A stretch of DNA of 64,000 nucleotides from Chloroflexota bacterium (GTDB lineage Bacteria; Chloroflexota; Anaerolineae; Anaerolineales; Villigracilaceae), in assembly GCA_016235425.1 (NCBI GenBank), contig JACRLC010000037.1, positions 38,115-102,114 of the forward strand, written 5' to 3'. Of this stretch, positions 1 through 6,918 are shown piece by piece (within the stretch, counting starts at the first letter, position 1; the number at the start of each line of letters is the position of its first letter). The notes under the pieces were generated by a model that was not told the origin of the DNA, did not search any database, and saw only the letters and a list, made by a program, of their open reading frames with translations. The translations under genes were made by a program, and so were the position numbers.

Positions 1-702
1 GCCGTCATCGCCGCGGCTTACGCATCGAGCCACGACCTTGAGCGCGCCCGCGCCCGCCTTGCGTTACTCGGCGACCCTGATCCCGTGCAGGCCTTGAGCG
101 CCCAGGCGCAGACAATGCTTGCATCCGGCGAATCTTTTATGAACGCGCAAATGGTCGCGCAGCTCGCGTCCGATTTGCAACAAGGTGTGGTGTCCATTCC
201 ACCAACGAGCACACCGCCCTCAAACTTGGAGCTTTCTCCGACAAACCCGTCCATTGCGGCAATCCCTTCCGGCGAAGTCACATCCATCGCAACAGAAGTG
301 ATCGAAACACCGCAAGTCTTTGCAACACTCACACCGCGCCCCACACATACACCCGTCCCACCGCCGGGGAAACCGTTCGCGCTGGTCGGGCAGGATACGG
401 TCTGCGACAAGACTCTTTCGGAAGCACTGCTTCAAGTCATGCTCATGGACGCGCGCCGCAGGCAGGTTCCGGGCATCGAGATCGTTGTCACATGGAACGG
501 GGGTGAAGACAGCTTCTTTACCGGATTCAAGCCCGAGGTCGGGGATGGATACGCTGATTATCAAATGGAAGCGGGAATCGTTTACAGCGTCCGCGTGGTT
601 CAGGGCGGCGCGACGGTCCCAAATGTCAGTATTCCAAATTGCACAGACACAGACGGGCAATCATATCTGGGCGGAATTCTGCTCACGTTCCAACAACCAT
701 AA
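1..702 (+). CDS. Partial envelope-associated protein with Pro/Thr linker (5' end outside window)
   Basis: The reading frame is open from base 1 and ends at a TAA at 700-702, so the gene starts upstream of the window. The visible N-terminal part is an Ala/Arg/Leu-rich helical segment, followed by a Pro/Thr/Ser-rich spacer (roughly codons 60-120 of the visible part) of the type that separates a membrane or signal region from an exported domain in Anaerolineae. The last ~110 residues look like a compact beta-rich domain with two Cys and the pattern 'VVTWNGGEDSFFTGF', possibly an Ig-like or carboxypeptidase-regulatory-like fold. A GTG at 85 is an internal codon and not a convincing start because the coding pattern continues upstream of it. 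I do not recognise the family; extracellular placement is inferred from the linker. Confidence 0.7.
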   Translation, partial: AVIAAAYASSHDLERARARLALLGDPDPVQALSAQAQTMLASGESFMNAQMVAQLASDLQQGVVSIPPTSTPPSNLELSPTNPSIAAIPSGEVTSIATEVIETPQVFATLTPRPTHTPVPPPGKPFALVGQDTVCDKTLSEALLQVMLMDARRRQVPGIEIVVTWNGGEDSFFTGFKPEVGDGYADYQMEAGIVYSVRVVQGGATVPNVSIPNCTDTDGQSYLGGILLTFQQP

Positions 703-804
703 TTATTTGGCCTGCAACCAGACATTGATTCATTCGTTATATCTCCCAGCAAACGTCATTGTCACGCCGCACTTTGGCAATGACATCACAAAAAGGAGTA
801 ACGA

Positions 805-1314
805 ATGAATGCAAACCAAAAGCCCGGCTTATTCACAGCCATTGCCGTAATGACCCTGACGAGCGGCATCGTCAACCTGTTCTGGGGGTTCATCGCATCG
901 CTCACCGCGCTCGGCACAATCGTCGGCGTCGTCTGCCTGCCGGTTACGATCCTGCCAACCATTCTTGGCATCTTCGAAATTATCTATGCCGCGAAACTTT
1001 TATCGGCGCAACCCCAGCCTGTACAACCATCGCAGCCTATCGCGGTGTTTGAAATTTTGAGCTTCCTGTTTGGCAACGTCTTCTCGATGGTGGTCGGTAT
1101 TCTGGCGTTGGTCTTCTACAACGATGTGGCCGTGAGGGACTACTTCGCGCAGTTGAACGGAGCCATGCCCTCCACTCCGGTTGCGGCGCCCCCGGCCCCC
1201 GTCACATTACCCGAACCACCTGCGCCCGTCATCGAAGAACCGGCCGCTCCCGAACTTCCGCAGACCGAAGAAACACCGGAAAAGCCCAAGCGCATCCGCA
1301 AAGTGGCAAAATAA
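805..1314 (+). CDS. Small membrane protein with Pro-rich C-terminal tail
   Basis: The product has 169 residues. A good Shine-Dalgarno sequence (AAAAGGAG) ends 7 bases before the ATG. Residues ~8-30 and ~35-58 form two hydrophobic segments, and a third lies at ~78-105, so three or four membrane passes are likely. After the last one the tail (residues ~115-169) is rich in Pro, Ala and Glu and ends in a basic stretch, probably a flexible cytoplasmic or extracellular tail. It sits 102 bases after the preceding gene in the same direction. The region between them carries a short palindrome-like stretch around 'CATTGTCACGCC..GGCAATGAC'. No family recognised; similar small Pro-tailed membrane proteins are common in Chloroflexota. 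Confidence 0.75.
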   Translation: MNANQKPGLFTAIAVMTLTSGIVNLFWGFIASLTALGTIVGVVCLPVTILPTILGIFEIIYAAKLLSAQPQPVQPSQPIAVFEILSFLFGNVFSMVVGILALVFYNDVAVRDYFAQLNGAMPSTPVAAPPAPVTLPEPPAPVIEEPAAPELPQTEETPEKPKRIRKVAK

Positions 1315-1323
1315 ATAGATTTG

Positions 1324-1396
1324 CCCTCATCCCCAGCCCTTCCCCCGAAAGGGGAAGGGAGTCCCCTCTCCCTTCGGGAGAGGGTTAGGGTGAGGG
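1324..1396. repeat. Palindromic interspersed repeat (CCCTCA...TGAGGG)
   Basis: A 73-base imperfect palindrome: the outer arms CCCTCATCCCCAGCCCT and AGGGTTAGGGTGAGGG pair with few mismatches, and the interior contains two nested hairpins (CCCCGAAAGGGG, and CTCTCCCTTCGGGAGAG). It lies just after the stop of the 169-aa membrane protein. Repeats of this CCCTCACCC/GGGTGAGGG type are scattered between genes in many bacterial genomes. It may also act as a transcription barrier, although it has no T-tract. Confidence 0.7.
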
Positions 1397-1407
1397 AAAA
1401 TCTCTTG

Positions 1408-1436
1408 TTCATCCCGCACTTGAACTGCGGGATGAA
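1408..1436 (+). terminator. Hairpin (11-bp stem), possible terminator
   Basis: Arms TTCATCCCGCA and TGCGGGATGAA form a perfect 11-bp stem with a 7-base loop. The bases after it (TTTATG) give a weak U-tract. It separates the upstream membrane-protein gene from the glycine riboswitch transcript. Confidence 0.5.
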
Positions 1437-1461
1437 TTTATGAATCAAGGATATTCATCCC

Positions 1462-1490
1462 TTGACTCTCCTCCCTCTAAACCTTAGAAT
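1462..1490 (+). promoter_or_regulatory. Sigma-70-type promoter of the gcv riboswitch transcript
   Basis: A TTGACT -35 box at 1462-1467 and a TAGAAT -10 box at 1485-1490 are separated by exactly 17 bases. The predicted start, near 1497, lies ~20 bases before the first glycine aptamer, as expected for a riboswitch-led operon. Confidence 0.65.
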
Positions 1491-1513
1491 TTGTATAACA
1501 ACTTAACGGAACG

Positions 1514-1766
1514 CAGGGAAGAGACTCAATTCAACGAGCGCCGAAGGTGCAAATCTGGAACAGGCGAAACCAGATGAAACTCTCAGGCAAAAGGACCCTG
1601 CGACCGCAAAACTCTGGAAAGTCTCATCACGAGACACCGACGGTGTAAATCTCATTAGTTAGGTAGTTTGGATAGTTTGGATAGTTTGGTAGTTGAAAAA
1701 CTACGAAACTACACAACTACAAAACCAACCAACTAAAAGATAATCTCTCAGGTTCCATTACAGAGG
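1514..1766 (+). promoter_or_regulatory. Tandem glycine riboswitch (gcvT class) upstream of gcvH
   Basis: Two glycine aptamers in series. The first (about 1514-1600) has the conserved GCGCCGAAGGTGCAA and CTCTCAGGCAAAAGGAC blocks. The second (about 1611-1766) has CACCGACGGTGTAAAT and ATCTCTCAGGTTCCATTACAGAGG. Between those blocks the second aptamer carries a long insertion (about 1652-1738) made of short repeats (three TAGTTTGG units) that folds back on itself as an imperfect hairpin of ~40 bases per arm, in the place of the variable P3-type stem. A terminator follows directly, so control is most likely transcriptional: glycine binding would prevent terminator formation and switch on the decarboxylase genes. 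The class and the pairing with glycine cleavage genes are established; the switch direction is inferred. Confidence 0.9.
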
Positions 1767-1798
1767 ACGCACGATATTAAAGTCGTGTGTCCTTTTTT
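1765..1798 (+). terminator. Intrinsic terminator of the glycine riboswitch
   Basis: Arms GGACGCACGA (1765-1774) and TCGTGTGTCC (1783-1792) form a 10-bp stem with one G-U pair, followed by six T. The left arm begins at the last bases of the second aptamer, so aptamer folding and terminator folding compete. Confidence 0.85.
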
Positions 1799-1912
1799 GA
1801 TTCGCCAATATCCGTAACGCGACTTTCACCCCCTGCGGGGACGATGAGTCGCAACCCAAAAGCAGCGACATGAATGTCGCGGCACAACACCTTCGTAAGG
1901 AGAAAACAACCC

Positions 1913-2290
1913 ATGAACGCTCCATCCAATCTGAAATACACCAAGTCCGATGAATGGTTCGACCCTGCCTCAGGCGCAATGGGACTGACCGATTACGCCC
2001 AATCCCAGCTCTCCGACATCGTTTTCATCGAATTTCTGGTCGAGGAAGGAGAGACCGTGGAAGCAGGCAAGGCCATCGCTTCCGTTGAATCCGTGAAAGC
2101 CTCCGCCGAGATCTACGCCCCCGCCGCAGGTAAAGTGACCGCCGTCAACAAGGCCCTCTCCGACAAGCCCGAAACCCTCAACAGCGACGCGTTCGGCGAA
2201 GGCTGGATGGTCAAAGTGGAAGGCGGCGTCGCCGGCGATGTAATGGACGCCGACGCGTACGTGAAGTATTGCGAGGAAAGAGCGCACTAA
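1913..2290 (+). CDS. gcvH: Glycine cleavage system H protein
   Basis: GcvH (125 aa) carries the aminomethyl intermediate between the P, T and L proteins on a lipoyl arm. The lipoyl-lysine motif is seen as 'SVESVKASAEIYAP' with Lys62, and the segment around 'GLTDYAQSQLSDIVFIE' is typical of the family. Length is normal (~125-130). The ATG at 1913 has AAGGAG ~10 bases upstream; an in-frame upstream ATG at 1874 would add 13 residues that the family does not have. It is the first gene after the glycine riboswitch and precedes gcvPA and gcvPB. No gcvT is present in the run, so the T protein must be encoded elsewhere. Confidence 0.95.
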   Translation: MNAPSNLKYTKSDEWFDPASGAMGLTDYAQSQLSDIVFIEFLVEEGETVEAGKAIASVESVKASAEIYAPAAGKVTAVNKALSDKPETLNSDAFGEGWMVKVEGGVAGDVMDADAYVKYCEERAH

Positions 2291-2368
2291 TCAGTAACCA
2301 GTCAATCAGTATCCAGAATCCAGTCTTACTGGTCACTGAATACTGGCGCACTGGTAACTAGAGGTAAC

Positions 2369-3721
2369 ATGACCTATATCCCAATCTCCCCCAAAGAACG
2401 GGATGCGATGCTTGCAACGGTCGGCGTCAAGTCGCTGGACGACTTGTTCGAGGCTGTCCCGCAAAAACATCGCTTCCCGAAGTTGAACCTGCCCCCGGCA
2501 CTCTCGGAAATGGAAGCCGCCTCCCTGCTCGGGGAAATGGCCTCCAGCAACGAGAACGTGCGCGAGCACGTCATCTCCTTCCTCGGCGCGGGCGCGTACA
2601 ATCATTACATCCCCTCCGTCGTGGACCACATCCTGCGCCGCGGCGAATTCTACACGGCCTACACTCCCTACCAACCTGAGATCTCGCAAGGCACATTGCA
2701 GGGCATCTTCGAATATCAATCGCTGATGACCAACCTGACCGGCATGGACGTTTCCAACGCCTCGCATTACGATGGCGCGACCGCCGCGGCGGAAGCCGTC
2801 AACCTGGCGTATGCCCAATTCCGCGGCAAGCGCAAAAAGGTGGTCGTTTCGCCCGGCCTCCATCCGCAGTACCGCGAGGTCATTCGCACGTACACTCAAG
2901 GCATGGGCGTGGAATTGACCGATAAAACGGAAGCAGACCTCGAGGTCGGCCCCGAAGCGTTGATCTCTCAAATTGACGACAACACTATGCTCGTCGTCGT
3001 CCAGTATCCCGATTTCTTCGGACGCATCTACGATTACACCAAACTCATCGAAGCCGCGCACGCCAAAGGTTCGCTCGTCTGCATCGTCGCGAATCCCACC
3101 GCGCTCGTCATGCTCAAGACGCCCGGCGAAATGGGCGCGGACATCGTCGTGGGCGAAGCGCAGCCGTTCGGAATCCCGCTGTGGTATGGCGGCCCGTATC
3201 TGGGCTTCTTTACCACCAAGAAATCCTACGTCCACAAAATGGCGGGACGCCTCGTCGGCGAAACAATGGATAACCGCGGCCAGCGCTCCTACGTGTTGAC
3301 TTTGACCGCACGCGAACAACACATCAAACGCGAACGCGCCACGTCCAACATCTGCTCGAACCAGGGCCTGCTTGCGCTCGGCGCGGCGGTGTATATGTCA
3401 GTGCTTGGCAAAGGTGGATTGCAGGAAGTGGCGAACCTTTGCTATCAAAAGGCACACTACGCCGCCGAACAAATCAGCAAGATTGACGGCTTTGGCCTGT
3501 GCTTCGCCGAGCCGTTCTTCCACGAGTTTGCGCTGTGCTGTCCAAAACCCATAGCGGAGATCAACGAACACCTGCTCGAACATGGCATCATCGGCGGCTA
3601 CGACCTCGGCAACGATTATCCCGCGCTAAAAGACCACATGCTGATTGCCGTGACCGAGATGAACAGCAGGGAAGAAATCGATACGTTTGTGGAAGTTTTG
3701 AAGGAGGTGGCAAATGACTAG
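2369..3721 (+). CDS. gcvPA: Glycine dehydrogenase (decarboxylating), subunit 1 (P-protein alpha)
   Basis: The 450-aa product is the N-terminal half of the split P protein, which with GcvPB decarboxylates glycine and passes the aminomethyl group to lipoylated GcvH. Visible family features are the start 'YIPISPKERDAML', the block 'LGAGAYNHYIPSVVDHI', 'FYTAYTPYQPEISQGTLQ' and the Gly-rich 'YGGPYLGFF'. Length is as expected for the split form (~450). The ATG at 2369 follows GAGG at 2361. It lies 78 bases after gcvH and overlaps gcvPB by 8 bases, indicating translational coupling. The gap after gcvH holds a degenerate repeated CAGTA/CCAGT tract. Expression should follow the glycine riboswitch. Confidence 0.95.
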   Translation: MTYIPISPKERDAMLATVGVKSLDDLFEAVPQKHRFPKLNLPPALSEMEAASLLGEMASSNENVREHVISFLGAGAYNHYIPSVVDHILRRGEFYTAYTPYQPEISQGTLQGIFEYQSLMTNLTGMDVSNASHYDGATAAAEAVNLAYAQFRGKRKKVVVSPGLHPQYREVIRTYTQGMGVELTDKTEADLEVGPEALISQIDDNTMLVVVQYPDFFGRIYDYTKLIEAAHAKGSLVCIVANPTALVMLKTPGEMGADIVVGEAQPFGIPLWYGGPYLGFFTTKKSYVHKMAGRLVGETMDNRGQRSYVLTLTAREQHIKRERATSNICSNQGLLALGAAVYMSVLGKGGLQEVANLCYQKAHYAAEQISKIDGFGLCFAEPFFHEFALCCPKPIAEINEHLLEHGIIGGYDLGNDYPALKDHMLIAVTEMNSREEIDTFVEVLKEVAND

Positions 3722-5231
3722 CCCCGCCGCACCCGTTGTCACGACTGCGAAGATCGTCGAGCCGACCATTTTTGAAATCTCATCCCCCGGCCGACGCGGC
3801 GTGAACATGCCCGCTTCCGACGTGCCCGAAACTGCCCTGCCTCCCAAAGATTTACTCCGGTCCGATTTACCCCTGCCCGAACTCGCCGAAGTGGACGTTG
3901 TCCGTCACTACATGCGCCTCAGCAAATTCAACTACAGCGTGGACGACGGCTTTTATCCGCTGGGTTCATGCACGATGAAGTACAACCCGAAGATCAACGA
4001 AGATACCTGCCGCCTGCCCGGCTTCCTTTACACGCACCCGCTTCAACCCATCGAAACTGTGCAAGGCAACCTCGCGCTGATGTACGAAACGCAGGAATGG
4101 CTCAAAGAAATCAGCGGCTTCGCGGGCATCACCCTGCAGCCCGCGGCGGGCGCACACGGCGAATTCACGGGCGTGCTGATGATGGCCGCCTATCACAAAT
4201 CACGCGGCGACACGAAGCGCACCAAAATGCTCATCCCCGACGCCGCGCACGGAACCAACCCCGCCTCGACGGGCATGTTGGGCATGAGCGTCGTCACCAT
4301 CCCTTCGGACGCGCGCGGCAACGTGGACCTCAAAGCCCTCGAAGCCGCCTGCGACGATACCGTCGTCGGCATGATGCTCACCAACCCGAACACGCTCGGC
4401 ATGTTCGACGAGCACATCGAGCAGGTCATCAAACTCGTCCACGATTGCGGCGGCCTGATGTACGGCGACGGCGCAAACCTGAACGCGCTGCTCGGCATCC
4501 TCCGCCCCGGCGATCTGGGCTTCGACGTGATGCACTTCAACTTACACAAGACGTTCTCCGTTCCGCACGGTGGAGGCGGCCCCGGCTCCGGCCCCGTTGG
4601 AGTGGCGGCGCGTCTCGCGGACTTTTTGCCTGCTCCCGTTGTAGGAATAGTGGAGGAAGCCGAAGATGACCTCCCGCCCCTCTACGGCTTTATCACACCC
4701 AAGCAAAGCATCGGGCGCATGAAAGCCTTCCACGGCCACTTTGGCGGCGGACTCGTCCGCTCGTACACCTACATCGCCATGCACGGCCCTAACGGTTTGA
4801 AGGATATTTCCCAATACGCGGTGCTGAATGCGAACTACCTGCAAGCCCGCCTGCGCGACACGTACCACGTCCCGTATGACCGCATCTGCATGCACGAGTT
4901 CGTGGCCGAGGGACAGTTCGCTGGCTCCGACGTCCGCGCCCTCGACATCGCCAAACGCCTGATGGACTACAACTTCCACCCGCCGACAAACTACTTCCCG
5001 CTCATCGTCCACGAAGCGCTGATGATCGAGCCGACCGAGACCGAGAACAAGGACACGCTCGATGCCTTCGCCGACGCGCTGATCAAGATCGCGGACGAGG
5101 CGAAGACCAGTCCCGACCTGCTCCACTCCGCCCCGCACATCACCCCGTTTGGGAGGATGGACGAGGTGAAGGCGGCGCGCGAGTTGGTGTTGTGCTGCTG
5201 GCTACCGGAGGATTACAACGAAAACGAGTGA
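3714..5231 (+). CDS. gcvPB: Glycine dehydrogenase (decarboxylating), subunit 2 (P-protein beta)
   Basis: The 505-aa product is the C-terminal half of the split P protein and holds the PLP cofactor. The PLP lysine is Lys279 in 'HFNLHKTFSVPHGGGGPG'; the block 'FYPLGSCTMKYNPK' near residue 85 is typical. The C-terminus ends '[19 protein letters not shown]'. The start overlaps gcvPA by 8 bases, and a hairpin terminator follows 22 bases after the stop. Two additional pieces of a gcvPB 3' end lie downstream at 9631-9717 and 10872-11114. They match in protein but differ at many synonymous sites, so this gene end appears to be a recombination or insertion hot spot. Confidence 0.95.
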   Translation: MTSPAAPVVTTAKIVEPTIFEISSPGRRGVNMPASDVPETALPPKDLLRSDLPLPELAEVDVVRHYMRLSKFNYSVDDGFYPLGSCTMKYNPKINEDTCRLPGFLYTHPLQPIETVQGNLALMYETQEWLKEISGFAGITLQPAAGAHGEFTGVLMMAAYHKSRGDTKRTKMLIPDAAHGTNPASTGMLGMSVVTIPSDARGNVDLKALEAACDDTVVGMMLTNPNTLGMFDEHIEQVIKLVHDCGGLMYGDGANLNALLGILRPGDLGFDVMHFNLHKTFSVPHGGGGPGSGPVGVAARLADFLPAPVVGIVEEAEDDLPPLYGFITPKQSIGRMKAFHGHFGGGLVRSYTYIAMHGPNGLKDISQYAVLNANYLQARLRDTYHVPYDRICMHEFVAEGQFAGSDVRALDIAKRLMDYNFHPPTNYFPLIVHEALMIEPTETENKDTLDAFADALIKIADEAKTSPDLLHSAPHITPFGRMDEVKAARELVLCCWLPEDYNENE

Positions 5232-5253
5232 TCGGTGATCAGTGACCAGTGAG

Positions 5254-5283
5254 GCCTCGTGGGTGAAAACCTGCGAGGCTTTT
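5254..5283 (+). terminator. Terminator after gcvPB
   Basis: Arms GCCTCG and CGAGGC, extended inward by GGGT/ACCT across one mismatch, close a GAAA loop and are followed by TTTT. This ends the gcvH-PA-PB transcript. Confidence 0.75.
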
Positions 5284-5348
5284 ATGTTATATTATGGCAG
5301 AAACCTGATGTAGATTTCGTATATCGCTTGTCTCAAAAGGAATCTTCT

Positions 5349-6149
5349 ATGAAAATCTTCAAAATCTGGACATCCGAAAAAGGCAAGATCGTCATTGATG
5401 GCGAGGAAAAAGAGGTTGTTTGTTATGGAGGTTCGAATACTTCCATTGAAGAAGCCAAATTACGGGCAAAGGAAAAAATAGAGAGATTGCAAAGGAAAAT
5501 AAATAGGGATAAACGCGTCCTTGCCGATTATGAAGTGGAAATTCGCGAAGAAATACTACAAACAATTGATGACAAATCCATCATCACCAGAAATCGCTAC
5601 GGCGCGCAGGTTTTGAACGCGGAAAACTTGATGTTCCTCGATATTGATAAGCCCAGGGCGTCCTTTGGCAGCCTTTTCAAGAAGAGCGACCGACAGCAGG
5701 ATAAACTGAAAATTTTCGAGGCGATTCGAAAACTCGCAACCAGCCCCAAATATTCCATGCTTGGATTCCGTTTGTACGAGACTTTTCAAGGAGCAAGGGT
5801 GATCGTTCTCGGAAAAGAATTTGCCCCGCTCGATTCCGCCACACTTTCGATGATGAAAGAATTCTACTGCGATCCGTTGTACGTGTCCATTTGCAGAAAG
5901 CAAAATTGTTTTCGGGCAAGGCTAACTCCCAAACCTTATCGCATGAACATGAAAGCTTACAAAGTTCAGTATCCGAGAGACGGAGAAGATGTTGAGTTCC
6001 AGAAATGGTTGCAGGACTATGAATATCAAAGCCGCAATTTCAGTACGTGCAAATTCATCGAACAGGTTGGGGCTAGTCATGCTGTGACGGAGGCCGTGCG
6101 AGTACACGATGACATTACAGGGACAACTGTAAATCTTCAGTTGGCCTAA
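5349..6149 (+). CDS. Uncharacterised conserved protein with DxD motif and C-x4-C 'FRARLTPKP' block
   Basis: The product has 266 residues. AAAAGGA lies 7 bases before the ATG at 5349; the frame is open further upstream but without a usable start. Residues ~30-75 are a charged helical, coiled-coil-like segment. 'MFLDID' (Asp98, Asp100) follows, then 'FRLYETFQGARVIV' around 140-153 and a Cys-containing block 'CRKQNCFRARLTPKP' at 182-196. I recall the last block, usually followed by WR, from unnamed conserved proteins of Gammaproteobacteria and others; I know of no established function. The DxD followed by an R-x-Y-E-T-x-x-G element is reminiscent of nucleotidyltransferase or primase-like cores, but this is only a hint. 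It stands alone between terminators inside the accessory stretch bounded by gcvPB fragments, so lateral acquisition is plausible. Confidence 0.8.
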   Translation: MKIFKIWTSEKGKIVIDGEEKEVVCYGGSNTSIEEAKLRAKEKIERLQRKINRDKRVLADYEVEIREEILQTIDDKSIITRNRYGAQVLNAENLMFLDIDKPRASFGSLFKKSDRQQDKLKIFEAIRKLATSPKYSMLGFRLYETFQGARVIVLGKEFAPLDSATLSMMKEFYCDPLYVSICRKQNCFRARLTPKPYRMNMKAYKVQYPRDGEDVEFQKWLQDYEYQSRNFSTCKFIEQVGASHAVTEAVRVHDDITGTTVNLQLA

Positions 6150-6174
6150 GCCAATCCGAACTGGTTGGCGAGAA

Positions 6175-6218
6175 AAAGCCCTGGAGATGTAAACCTTCCT
6201 CAAAATCTCCGGGGCTTT
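6175..6218 (+). terminator. Terminator after the 266-aa gene
   Basis: Arms AAAGCCCTGGAGAT and ATCTCCGGGGCTTT pair over 14 bases with one mismatch, followed by ACTTTTC. It lies 25 bases after the stop at 6149. Confidence 0.7.
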
Positions 6219-6297
6219 ACTTTTCGGGGGCTATATTTTTTCCATAAACACGTGGAAAAAGCGAGCGGAAACTGCAACAACGAGACCTTGGTGTAAC

Positions 6298-6328
6298 AAC
6301 AGGCATCTCAAACGAGATACCTGTTTTT
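6298..6328 (+). terminator. Second hairpin with T-tract
   Basis: Arms AACAGGCATCTC and GAGATACCTGTT (one mismatch) with loop AAAC, followed by a short T-run. Together with the hairpin at 6175 and the promoter at 6377 it fills the 290 bases between genes. Nothing else is seen there. Confidence 0.5.
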
Positions 6329-6376
6329 GTTTAGCACAAGTTTCAAATTTCCCGACCCAATCGGGACGCCCGCCCC

Positions 6377-6406
6377 ATGACAACGGGACATGCTCACTTG
6401 TATACT
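6377..6406 (+). promoter_or_regulatory. Promoter of the 80-aa membrane protein
   Basis: ATGACA at 6377-6382 and TATACT at 6401-6406 are spaced by 18 bases. The predicted start, near 6413, gives a short leader containing the AAGGAG site before the ATG at 6440. Confidence 0.45.
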
Positions 6407-6439
6407 GGCGGCATCAAATTCAAACAAGGAGAAAAACAA

Positions 6440-6682
6440 ATGTCAACATCTACTTTCAAAACTCTGACTTCCATCGTCGCCTGGGTCTGCTTCATTATGG
6501 GGCTGATGGCAGTGATCGCGCCAACTGTGATCGGTTTCGCAACCGGCGGTATGGCGGGAACCATCAACACTGTTGAAGATGGACAGCTATGGATGTACCG
6601 GCACGGGTTCGGCTGGTTGCTCGGCATGGCGTTCTTTGCCACGTACTTCTTCGCCGTAAAGGTGCGGAAATCCCTGGACTAG
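6440..6682 (+). CDS. Small two-pass membrane protein
   Basis: The product has 80 residues. The ATG at 6440 is chosen because AAGGAGA lies 8 bases upstream; the frame is open to 6377 but that part overlaps the promoter. Residues ~8-33 and ~53-74 are hydrophobic segments. The loop between them contains 'DGQLWMYRHGFGW', and the protein ends in a short basic tail. No family recognised. Its own promoter and ribosome site, and the lack of close neighbours on the same strand, suggest independent expression. A second small reading frame with a strong ribosome site follows 95 bases later. Confidence 0.6.
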   Translation: MSTSTFKTLTSIVAWVCFIMGLMAVIAPTVIGFATGGMAGTINTVEDGQLWMYRHGFGWLLGMAFFATYFFAVKVRKSLD

Positions 6683-6777
6683 GCAATCCATGTTCAGCAC
6701 TACCCCGCCAGCAGGTTCGCCCCAAGACCGCTGGCGAGACTCTTTCTGCTCTCGTAGAATCAAAAGGAGAAACACAA

Positions 6778-6855
6778 ATGAAAACCTGGTTCATTTCCCT
6801 CAACGGAACGATCACGCTCTCAGCGCTGGCATTGCAACTCAGGCAAACAAAGTAG
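6778..6855 (+). CDS. Very short possible gene or gene remnant (25 aa)
   Basis: The frame starts 'MKTWFISLNGTITLSALAL' and stops after 25 codons. AAAAGGAGA lies 7 bases before the ATG, which is unusually good for a chance frame. The content resembles the start of a small membrane protein that has lost its remainder, so a truncated gene is as likely as a real peptide. It lies between the 80-aa membrane protein and the histidine kinase promoter. Confidence 0.3.
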   Translation: MKTWFISLNGTITLSALALQLRQTK

Positions 6856-6880
6856 GGCAAGCGACAACGGAGACCGTCCG

Positions 6881-6909
6881 TTGTGAACCACGCCAGCGCA
6901 GTATATAAT
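6881..6909 (+). promoter_or_regulatory. Promoter of the histidine kinase gene, giving an almost leaderless mRNA
   Basis: TTGTGA at 6881-6886 and a perfect TATAAT at 6904-6909 are separated by 17 bases. Transcription should start near 6916, only a few bases before the ATG at 6919. This decides the start codon against the upstream in-frame GTG at 6883, which lies inside the promoter. Confidence 0.7.
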
Positions 6910-6918
6910 GGCAGAGCA

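Noticed and set aside
1324..1436. The strong palindromes before the gcv promoter as part of a riboswitch
   Set aside because: They lie upstream of the promoter boxes at 1462-1490 and look like an interspersed repeat plus a terminator of the preceding gene.
2333..3322. A 329-codon minus-strand frame over gcvPA
   Set aside because: gcvPA is unmistakable on the plus strand; the minus frame has no start site or family features.
5349..6149. Naming the 266-aa protein a PrimPol or primase
   Set aside because: Only a DxD pair and a loosely similar R-x-Y-E-T segment are seen; the other primase motifs cannot be placed.
6883..6918. GTG at 6883 as start of the histidine kinase
   Set aside because: The promoter boxes TTGTGA and TATAAT (6881-6909) cover this region, so the GTG would not be transcribed.
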